The notes under the pieces are model-generated. The model ran no database searches and was not told where the DNA came from. It saw nothing but the letters and a program-made list of their open reading frames with translations. The translations under genes and the position numbers were made by a program. This document shows positions 1-7,157 of a stretch of DNA of 64,000 bases, piece after piece. Within the stretch, counting starts at the first letter, position 1. Each line of letters opens with the position of its first letter. Source of the stretch: Burkholderiaceae bacterium (lineage in GTDB: Bacteria; Pseudomonadota; Gammaproteobacteria; Burkholderiales; Burkholderiaceae_F); contig JAFAIM010000014.1 of NCBI GenBank assembly GCA_019236735.1, positions 1 to 64,000 of the forward strand. Reading direction: 5' to 3'.

Positions 1-404
1 CCCAGGATGGGCGATGCCGTGAAACCGCGGAAGTTCACGTCGGCCTGCAAGGGCCCGCCCTGAGTGTCGTTGATATTCACGCTGCCCAGGTTGCGTTCCA
101 ATGTTTCGGAAGAATCCATCGGATGCGATTTCTCGATTTGCTTGGCGCCAATGCTCTGGACGTTGGCCGGAATCTGGTTGATGTTGACGCCCAGCCCGGG
201 CAGCGGCGCCGGAGCAATCACCTCAACCTGCTCGATCTCGTTCGTTGTCGGCTGCGCGGGTTTTGCCGCCGGATCGACTTGTTGCGCGACTTGCTGCTCT
301 TGTGCGACTTGCTGTGCCTGCCCCGCCGGAAGGAGCGCGGCCGCACTCAGCAGACAAGCCCAGAGTTTGACGCGGTCGCCTGTTGGACCTGTTGCAGCGA
401 TCAT
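1..404 (-). CDS. TonB-dependent receptor, N-terminal part (truncated by window edge)
   Basis: Reverse-strand reading from ATG at 404 gives MIAATGPTGDRVKLWACLLSAAALLPAGQAQQ...VEVIAPAPLPGLGVNINQIPANVQSIGAKQIEKSHPMDSSETLERNLGSVNINDTQGGPLQADVNFRGFTASPIL: signal peptide followed by a TonB plug domain. Confidence 0.85.
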   Translation of the reverse strand, partial: MIAATGPTGDRVKLWACLLSAAALLPAGQAQQVAQEQQVAQQVDPAAKPAQPTTNEIEQVEVIAPAPLPGLGVNINQIPANVQSIGAKQIEKSHPMDSSETLERNLGSVNINDTQGGPLQADVNFRGFTASPIL

Positions 405-695
405 TCGGAATCCTCCGCCGCTCCGCGCTATCGTTCTTCTCGGCTGATTCGAGCAGCCACAGAGTCTCCCATATGGAGGTCGGGAATTTTTCCCGACGTG
501 AGTCGAATCGTATGAAAGCATCGACTTCCGAATACCGTGCGCGAAGGGATTTTGCTGCCAAAGCTCGGTGCGCGAAATATGGCTCAACTGCTGATGATTG
601 CGGCACGCCTGCGACCACCTCGCCCCGAGGAGTGAGTTCGATTTATATTGGCGTTTCAGGCCGCCGCGCCAATTCCTTCGTTCGCCCGACCTAAG

Positions 696-1586
696 ATGGC
701 ACCTGTCAGCCCCGCCCCGCTTGCCGAGGGCACCGAGATCGGTGGATACCGCATTCTCCAGCACCTTTCCAGCGGAGGATTTTCGATCGTCTACCTCGCA
801 TACTCGGAGCAGAGCGACGAGTGCGTGGCGATCAAGGAATACATGCCTGCGGACCGCGTCCTGCGGCGCCCCGGCGACCTCGTTCCCTATATCGGAGCCG
901 AGCACATCACCGCCTACAAGATCGGCCTTGCCGCTTTTTTCGAGGAGGCACGGATCCTTGCGGGGATCAGCCACCCGAACGTCACGCAGGTGCTCGAACT
1001 GCTACGCGCCAACGAGACGATCTACATGGTGATGCAGTTCATCGAGGGAGAGTCGCTCCAGAAATGTATCCTGCGTCATCGCAAGAAAGGCCGCATCGCG
1101 GTGCTGCCCGAAGATGCCATCACCGCCGTCTTCACACGGGTGCTCGATGGTCTGCACGAAGTGCACGGCCACAAGCTGCTGCACCTCGATCTGAAGCCGA
1201 CGAACATCATCCTGAAGCCCGACGGCGCGCCCACCTTGATCGATTTTGGCGCCGCCCGGCGCACGGTGGGGCGGGAATCCACATCGGTGATCCCGATGTA
1301 CACCCCGGGCTACGCGGCGCCGGAGGCCTGCGAACGAGACGGTACTGTTGGCGCTTGGACCGACGTCTACGCAATTGGAGCCTGCATCCTCGCTTGCATG
1401 AGTGCCAAGGCGCCGCAAGAGGCACCGTCGCGCTCCCGCGAGGACCTGGTTTCCTTGTCTTTCGAGATCCTGGAGCGGTCATACTCCGAGCGTCTTTTAT
1501 CGGTTACAAAGGCATGCTTGGAGCTCGACCCGCGCGCGCGGCCGCAGAGCGCGCGCGAGCTTCGCCAACGCCTCACTGACCGTTAA
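696..1586 (+). CDS. Serine/threonine protein kinase
   Basis: GGFSIVYLA, VAIKEYMP, HLDLKPTN catalytic loop, LIDFGAAR; in-frame ATG at 696 inside ORF 648..1586. Confidence 0.9.
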   Translation: MAPVSPAPLAEGTEIGGYRILQHLSSGGFSIVYLAYSEQSDECVAIKEYMPADRVLRRPGDLVPYIGAEHITAYKIGLAAFFEEARILAGISHPNVTQVLELLRANETIYMVMQFIEGESLQKCILRHRKKGRIAVLPEDAITAVFTRVLDGLHEVHGHKLLHLDLKPTNIILKPDGAPTLIDFGAARRTVGRESTSVIPMYTPGYAAPEACERDGTVGAWTDVYAIGACILACMSAKAPQEAPSRSREDLVSLSFEILERSYSERLLSVTKACLELDPRARPQSARELRQRLTDR

Positions 1587-1618
1587 GCGCACGCCGAACT
1601 CGATAAGGGGGAATCGCG

Positions 1619-1720
1619 ATGAAAGAAGGCAGAGGCGAACGCGGGAGCAACTGCGGGTACGCTTGCCATACGATCGTGAAGGCGAAGGACTACGTTTTCA
1701 CGTCGTACGGGAAGCGGTGA
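1619..1720 (+). pseudogene. Probable C-terminal remnant of a cytochrome P460-like c-type haem protein
   Basis: 33-codon reading frame MKEGRGERGSNCGYACHTIVKAKDYVFTSYGKR*: a haem-c-like C..CH followed by HTIVKAKDYVFTxYGKR, resembling P460-family C-termini; no upstream domain present. Confidence 0.45.
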
Positions 1721-1741
1721 CGCGCGCGCGATGGCGCGGCA

Positions 1742-2326
1742 TCAGATGGAACTCTGCGCCAGAGCGTTTCTCAGGGCGAGCGCGCCCAGAATCAGGAACA
1801 TGATGCAGGCGATGACGTGCACCGTTTTCGCAGGCAGGCGATCGGCGAAGCGTTGTCCCAGGTAGATGACGGGCACGTCGGCGATCAGCATCGCGAGGGT
1901 CGTTCCGGCGACGACGGCGACGAAGTCGTGAAAGCGCGCAGCGAGCGCAATCGTGGCGATCTGCGTCTTGTCTCCCATCTCGGCGACGAACAGCGCAACT
2001 GCCGTAGTGCCGTAGACGCCGAGTCCCCGCCTTGGCACGGCCGCTTCGGCCGCATCGGAGCGCTCCGGAACCAAGACCCAGATTGCCATCAAAACGAAGG
2101 ACGCCACGATCGCCCAGTTCAGTATAGTCGGGTTCAGCACGCCCGATAGCCAGGTGCCAAGCGCTCCGGCGCCGGCGTGATTCGCGAGTGTCGCGGTGAG
2201 CACGCCCAGGATGATCGGAATCGGTTTTTTATAGCGCGCCGACAGCATCAAGCAGAGCAGTTGGGTCTTGTCGCCGATCTCCGCCAAGGTGACGACGCTG
2301 ATCGACACGAGGAAGGCTTGAAGCAC
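1742..2326 (-). CDS. TMEM165/GDT1 family (UPF0016) membrane transporter
   Basis: Duplicated E-x-G-D-K-T motifs (AEIGDKTQ, AEMGDKTQ) in a 194-aa hydrophobic protein. Confidence 0.93.
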   Translation of the reverse strand: MLQAFLVSISVVTLAEIGDKTQLLCLMLSARYKKPIPIILGVLTATLANHAGAGALGTWLSGVLNPTILNWAIVASFVLMAIWVLVPERSDAAEAAVPRRGLGVYGTTAVALFVAEMGDKTQIATIALAARFHDFVAVVAGTTLAMLIADVPVIYLGQRFADRLPAKTVHVIACIMFLILGALALRNALAQSSI

Positions 2327-2360
2327 GCGGGGCTCCCCGGATTTTCGTTAAGGTGCGCTG

Positions 2361-2624
2361 GTGCGTTGCGGCAAAGGCAGTGTGACGACGTCGCCTTTGC
2401 TGCACATGGTCTCGTTCGTGCTCTCTCTGGTGCCGCACGCGATGATGTACGGGCCGCAGGCAGCGTTGATCGCCGAGTCGTTTACCGGACGGATGCGCTA
2501 CAGCGGCGCCTCTCTGGGCTATCAACTGGCTTCGGTGATCGCCGGCGGCCCGGCGCCGTTGATCGCTACGGCACTGTTCGCGCGCTACCACGCCGGCGCG
2601 GAGCTGGTTGGCGCGAAATCCTGA
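2361..2624 (+). pseudogene. Remnant of an MHS-type MFS transporter
   Basis: MMYGPQAALIAESFTGRMRYSGASLGYQLASVIAGGPAPLIATALFARYHAG matches a C-terminal-half motif of MHS/KgtP/ProP-like transporters, but only ~87 aa are present. Confidence 0.7.
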
Positions 2625-2630
2625 GGTCAG

Positions 2631-2656
2631 GCTCCCCTCTCCCATTGGGGAGGGGG
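2631..2656 (-). terminator. GC-rich hairpin downstream of tRNA-Leu (possible terminator)
   Basis: Minus strand CCCCTCCCCAATGGGAGAGGGG directly after the tRNA 3' end; no clear U-tract. Confidence 0.3.
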
Positions 2657-2659
2657 GTG

Positions 2660-3011
2660 TGCGACCGGCGGGAATCGAACCCGCACACCCGAAGGTCAGG
2701 GATTTTCATCCGAGCTGCGGCTTTCGCCGCCGGGCCGGGGTGCGGATTCACACGCCCGCGTCCCCACGACCCGTTTGTCGGCTGGACTTTGCCTTGGCCA
2801 TCGCGTCGCCCGCATCGTCCGTCTAAGCGGGCGCTGCCTTAGGCCCCCGTCGTCAAGTCTCTGCACGTTCCCCGAATGGGGCTTCGCTCAGCGTCGCCTC
2901 GCGCTGCGCGCGCAGGGGGTTCGCTGACTTTGGCGGGAGTCATCCGGAAGCTTTCGCAGCCGGCGCTCAAATTTTCAAGTCCCTTGCGGCTACCAGTTAC
3001 GCCACGGTCGC
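2660..3011 (-). tRNA. tRNA-Leu(UAA) interrupted by a group I intron
   Basis: 5' exon GCGACCGTGGCGTAACTGGTAGCCGCAAGGGACTT; 3' exon AAAATCCCTGACCTTCGGGTGTGCGGGTTCGATTCCCGCCGGTCGCA; spliced anticodon loop CUUAAAA, 7-bp acceptor stem GCGACCG/CGGTCGC, variable arm ACCUUCGGGU, T-arm GCGGGTTCGATTCCCGC; CCA not encoded. Confidence 0.9.
2707..2976 (-). ncRNA. Group I self-splicing intron (270 nt), inserted between U34 and A35 of tRNA-Leu(UAA)
   Basis: Core GTGCAGAGACTTGACGACGGGGGCCTAAGGC ... TGGCCAAGGCAAAGTCCAGCC closely resembles the Azoarcus tRNA-Ile intron core; P1 CUU|GAAAAUUUGAG with a U.G pair at the 5' splice site; terminal omega-G before AAAATCCCT. Confidence 0.88.
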
Positions 3012-3053
3012 GAGCGTGATTGTCGCACGAGCGCCGCGCTACCATACGCGCAA

Positions 3054-3473
3054 ATGGCTACATCGGTGCCGACGACGGATGACGCGAGCGACGCGACGAT
3101 GCGCCTGCGAGGTCTGGCTGGACTGGACGTCGATGCGGGTCTGGCGTTCGTCGGCAACAGCGCAGACGTCTATCTGCGCCTGTTGAAGCGTTTCGCCCAA
3201 CTGCACGAGGGCGACGTTCTGCGGATGATCGAGCAAGCCGAGCGCGCCGAGCGGTTGCCTCTGCAGAAGTTGGCCCACTCCATCAAGGGAGGAGCCGCCA
3301 CGCTCGGCGCCTCCGGCCTGGCGCAGGTCGCCAGGCAACTCGAGGAAGCCTGTCCGTCCGCGCCGCCGTCGCGCCTCGTGGCGTTGGCCCGGGCGCTGGA
3401 AGCGGAGCATGCGGCACTGTGTAGGCACCTGGTGCGGGCGTGCGGCGACCTTGGCGCTGCGCACCGCCCGTGA
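3054..3473 (+). CDS. Stand-alone Hpt (histidine phosphotransfer) domain protein
   Basis: LAHSIKGGAATLGASGLAQVARQLE Hpt motif. Confidence 0.85.
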   Translation: MATSVPTTDDASDATMRLRGLAGLDVDAGLAFVGNSADVYLRLLKRFAQLHEGDVLRMIEQAERAERLPLQKLAHSIKGGAATLGASGLAQVARQLEEACPSAPPSRLVALARALEAEHAALCRHLVRACGDLGAAHRP

Positions 3474-3504
3474 GCCGTGCCGGTGCGTTGCCGGGGCACC
3501 TAGC

Positions 3505-3942
3505 GTGAAGGTCTTCGATCTGTGTTGCGACGCGGACCACCTGTTCGAGGGCTGGTTCGCCTCGCAGGAGCAATTCGACTCCCAGTTGCTCGCGCAACAG
3601 ATCGGCTGCCCCCTATGCGGCTCCGCTTTGATCCGGCGCCGGCCGTCGGCCAGCCACTTGAAACTTGGGGCGGCAACGCCGGTTGCGCCGGTTGCCGTTC
3701 CGGCAGCGCAGCCGGCGCCGCAACAATCGGCGCTGGTGAGCGCAGCGCTGCGGATCCTGGCCACTACCGAGGACGTCGGCGAACGTTTCGCCGAGGAGGC
3801 ACGCCGCATTCACTACAAAGAGGCACCGGAGCGCCCGATCCGCGGAGTGGCCACGCTTCAACAGGCGCGGGCGTTGGAGGAAGAAGGCGTGCAGGTCGTG
3901 GCGCTTCCGTTTCCGGAGCTGGCCAAGGGAACCGTCCAGTAG
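3505..3942 (+). CDS. DUF1178 family protein
   Basis: VKVFDLCCDADHLFEGWFASQEQFDSQLLAQQIGCPLCGS...; GTG start at 3505 in frame with ORF 3409..3942. Confidence 0.88.
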   Translation: MKVFDLCCDADHLFEGWFASQEQFDSQLLAQQIGCPLCGSALIRRRPSASHLKLGAATPVAPVAVPAAQPAPQQSALVSAALRILATTEDVGERFAEEARRIHYKEAPERPIRGVATLQQARALEEEGVQVVALPFPELAKGTVQ

Positions 3943-3943
3943 G

Positions 3944-4633
3944 TCAATGGCGTGCGGTCTGGGTGGCGCCGAACAGGACCTCCCGGCTGCGTTCATCGAG
4001 CAACGCTTTGCGCCGGTCCTTCAACACTTCCAAACCGCGCTGGACGGCAGCGCGCGCAGAGATCGCGCGCTGCCAGCGCTGCACGTTTGGATACTGGGTC
4101 AGGTCCACACCCTGGTTCTGGTGCGATCGAGTCCAAGGATAAATGGCGATGTCGGCGATCGAGTAGCCACCGGCAAAGTATTCGACGTGAGCGAGCCTGC
4201 GATCCATCACGCCGTAGAGGCGAGCGGCCTCGCGCGTGTAGCGATCGACCGCGTATTCGATCCGTTCGGGAGCGTATTGCCGAAAATGGTGTGCTTGCCC
4301 CAGCATCGGACCGATATGGCCCATCTGGAACATCAGCCACTGTAGCGCCACGTAGCGGTCACGATCAGCCTGCGGGAGCAGCAGTCCGGTCTTGGCCGCC
4401 AAGTAGATCAGGATCGCGCCAGATTCGAACAGCGAAATCGCACTTCCATCGGGTCCATCCGGATCGACGATCGCGGGGATCTTGTTGTTCGGGCTGATCT
4501 GCAAAAACTGTGGCGAGAACTGGTCGCCGGCGCCGATGTCGATGGGGTGCACGCGGTATGGCAGCGAGCATTCTTCCAGCATGATGTGCACTTTTTGCCC
4601 GTTCGGAGTCGCCCAGGAATACAGGTCGATCAT
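3944..4633 (-). CDS. Glutathione S-transferase family protein (YghU/YfcG-like)
   Basis: MIDLYSWATPNGQKVHIMLEECSLPY...NNKIPAIVDPDG...LFESGAILIYLAAKTG. Confidence 0.9.
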   Translation of the reverse strand: MIDLYSWATPNGQKVHIMLEECSLPYRVHPIDIGAGDQFSPQFLQISPNNKIPAIVDPDGPDGSAISLFESGAILIYLAAKTGLLLPQADRDRYVALQWLMFQMGHIGPMLGQAHHFRQYAPERIEYAVDRYTREAARLYGVMDRRLAHVEYFAGGYSIADIAIYPWTRSHQNQGVDLTQYPNVQRWQRAISARAAVQRGLEVLKDRRKALLDERSREVLFGATQTARH

Positions 4634-4868
4634 GTTGGTGGCCTGCGGAGTCGGCAGCGTAGGTACGCAAAGGGTGGGACATTACGCCCAAAGCGCCGGA
4701 CTGGTGCGGGCCAACCCTACGCCGGAAACCGGCGCCGCGGCGGGTCGCGGCTGGCAAGACGGACTCGTGCACTCATTTCGCGCCAGGAGGTGAATTCCCC
4801 CCACCCCCATGCAGAATTAGGAGGTGTCCTACCTACAGAAACCCGGGGGTTGGCGGCAATAATTCGGA

Positions 4869-7079
4869 ATGTTAACCGGCAGGACTTTGCGCTGTTGGCC
4901 GCCAGCAGCGAAAACGGCGTTTGGACTCGCCGTATGCCTTTCCGTTGGCGCGCTCACCACTCCGGCGCTCGCGTTGCAGCTGGGCGAGCCGAGCGTTTCG
5001 AGTGCGCTGGGCCAGCCATTGCAAATGACGGTTCCGGTCGTTCTCGACACCGGAGCGCAGTTGGCGCCGGAGTGCGTGCAGATCGTTCGTGCCGAAGACA
5101 ACGCTGGTGCAGCGCCTTCGCTCAGCTCGGGGCGAGTCACACTCGATCCGTCCGGCCGCCAGCTGACGATCGAGAGCTCCCAACCCATTGGCGAGCCGGC
5201 CTTGCGAGTGGCTGTCGAGGTCGGTTGCAACCAAAAAATACGCCGTGAGTTCTCCATTTTGCTGGATCCACCGTCGGTCGTGCAGCCTGCCGCCTCGACC
5301 GTCTCATCGCTGCGACTCGGAATGGCACAGATTTCGGCCGTATTGGGCCAGCCTCTGTCGATCAAGGTGCCCGTTGTGGGCGCAGACGCCGGGAGCTTGA
5401 CGGCTAGCTGTGTTCGGTTGGCCGATCCGATCTCGAGCGAAGGCGCTCCCGTCCTGACGCAGGCGCAGATCCGTGTGCTGCCCCAGGGAGCGACATCGGT
5501 GATCGAGGTTTTGACTCCCGATGCGGTGACCGAACCTGCAGTGAGGATTGCACTGGACGTCGGCTGTACGGATCCGGTGCGGCGTGAATTCGCAGTCCTG
5601 CTTGGCCTGCCTACGCTGGCCGTGTCAAACGCTCCTGAGCTGGAGCAGGGTGCGCCTGCGCCGCAGGCCGAGGTGAAACCGAAAGCGAAACCGAAGCCGA
5701 GACCATTCGAACCGTTGGCGAGGCGAGCTCCGAAGCCGAACCAGGTGCCGCCGGCCGCCGAGATTGCGGCAGCGCCGGTGCAGGAGCACCCGAGCCCCGC
5801 GCCTGCGCCGGCGAAGGAAGCGGTCAAGGCTGCCCGTCCGCCCTCGGATCGCCTCGTGCTGGCTTCGCCCGAGGATATCGGGCCCGCTGCTCCGTCAGGC
5901 CAGGAGACTACCGGCGCCGTGCCGGATGCGACCGCTGAACTGCTCAAGCGCATCGACGCGATGACGCAGCAAGTCCAGGAACTACAGGCACAACTGAATG
6001 CCGAGCGGCGGCGGCAGGAAGAGTTGCGCCGCGAGTTTGAAGAGCGTCAGGCGTGGACCTGGTCGGCTGGAGGCCTTGGCGGCCTGCTGCTCGGTGGTGC
6101 GCTTGTAATGGCCTGGCGCCAACGGCGCTCTCCCGCCAGCTCGGCCTGGCCGGCGCCTGTGGAGGATCGACTCGCAGCGCCAATTGCGCCGGCGATTGCC
6201 AGGGAGGCGAGCGTAAACGCGATTCGAGCTGCCCGAGCAGCCGCGGGGCGCGATTCTCGCGGAATTGGAGGCCGGGCGACGATGCCGGGCGCGCTGACGA
6301 ATCCACCGGTGGTCGCCAGTACGACGCCGGGTGCGACCGAGCCGTCGGAGCACAACACGCACATCACCGTTACAGAACTGCACGATACGGTCCAGATCAT
6401 CAAGGAGCTGTATGCGACCGTCCTGGAGCGGACCACTTCCGGCTCGGCGAGCACGACAACGACCGGCGTGCCATCGCGCCCGCTGGAGTTGGATTTGAGA
6501 ACACCAGAGGCTGCGAAACCCGCAGTGCTTGGCGCGCTGGCGCCGGCGCTGAGTGCTCGAATCGCTGCGGGGCAGGCGGTGCCGTCGGGGCGCGACTCCA
6601 GGCGAGCTGCACTGGAGGAAGCGACGACCGAAGAGCGTTTCACCGAGTTGCCGACAGAAGTTGCATTGGATCTGGATGTCGGAACGCGCTCGGCGGCGAA
6701 CGAACCGACGGAACCAATGCTGGTGTTCGAGCCGTTGCCAGCCGCGGGCACCGAGTCGAGGCCGATGCCGGCGAAAGACATCGGTGCGGAGCGGATACCG
6801 GCAACAACCGCCAAGGCGGAGATGACTCCGGCCGTGCCTGCTCCGGGAGCCTTGGAGGAGCGGCTGAGTCAGACTCCGACGGAGGTGTTGATCGACATCG
6901 ACGTGGGGCCGACCACAGGCCTTTCCGGGATCACGTCGGCCGCCGAGCCGACAAGGGTCGACCCGGCCGAAGGGGCGGTTGCGCAGCGACCGCGCGGCAA
7001 CGGCACGGCTTCGGGTCCGATCGACCTGAAGTTGGATCTACCAGCGCGCCCGAAAGCGGGGCCGTTCGGACGTTCCTGA
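4869..7079 (+). CDS. FimV-like protein with two N-terminal FimV-type domains, one TM segment and an acidic repeat-containing C-terminus
   Basis: ALQLGEPSVSSALGQPLQMTVPVV and SLRLGMAQISAVLGQPLSIKVPVV repeats; TM WSAGGLGGLLLGGALVMAW; coiled coil QQVQELQAQLNAERRRQEELRREFEER. Confidence 0.75.
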   Translation: MLTGRTLRCWPPAAKTAFGLAVCLSVGALTTPALALQLGEPSVSSALGQPLQMTVPVVLDTGAQLAPECVQIVRAEDNAGAAPSLSSGRVTLDPSGRQLTIESSQPIGEPALRVAVEVGCNQKIRREFSILLDPPSVVQPAASTVSSLRLGMAQISAVLGQPLSIKVPVVGADAGSLTASCVRLADPISSEGAPVLTQAQIRVLPQGATSVIEVLTPDAVTEPAVRIALDVGCTDPVRREFAVLLGLPTLAVSNAPELEQGAPAPQAEVKPKAKPKPRPFEPLARRAPKPNQVPPAAEIAAAPVQEHPSPAPAPAKEAVKAARPPSDRLVLASPEDIGPAAPSGQETTGAVPDATAELLKRIDAMTQQVQELQAQLNAERRRQEELRREFEERQAWTWSAGGLGGLLLGGALVMAWRQRRSPASSAWPAPVEDRLAAPIAPAIAREASVNAIRAARAAAGRDSRGIGGRATMPGALTNPPVVASTTPGATEPSEHNTHITVTELHDTVQIIKELYATVLERTTSGSASTTTTGVPSRPLELDLRTPEAAKPAVLGALAPALSARIAAGQAVPSGRDSRRAALEEATTEERFTELPTEVALDLDVGTRSAANEPTEPMLVFEPLPAAGTESRPMPAKDIGAERIPATTAKAEMTPAVPAPGALEERLSQTPTEVLIDIDVGPTTGLSGITSAAEPTRVDPAEGAVAQRPRGNGTASGPIDLKLDLPARPKAGPFGRS

Positions 7080-7092
7080 CGGGGCAAGCTAG

Positions 7093-7157
7093 TAGTGGCA
7101 TGTAACACCCAATTCGGTAGTGCCTTTCCCTCCCGAATCGAGTGTTACATGCCACTA
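7093..7157. repeat. 65-bp inverted-repeat element (25-bp arms, 2 mismatches, 15-nt loop)
   Basis: TAGTGGCATGTAACACCCAATTCGG ... reverse complement TAGTGGCATGTAACACTCGATTCGG. Confidence 0.9.

Noticed and set aside
2326-2460. Possible yybP-ykoY manganese riboswitch upstream of the GDT1-like gene
   Set aside because: Only a short GGGGAGCCCC palindrome is present; conserved riboswitch core not seen, and the region is occupied by the MFS remnant.
2177-2842. 221-aa plus-strand ORF
   Set aside because: Runs through the GDT1 antisense strand, the MFS remnant frame and the tRNA/intron; not a credible gene.
4640-4800. Possible dispersed repeat (GTAGG...GGGTGGGACATTACGCCC...CAACCCTACGCC) between GST and the fimV-like gene
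   Set aside because: Resembles common betaproteobacterial intergenic repeats but no second copy was found in this window, so it cannot be supported.
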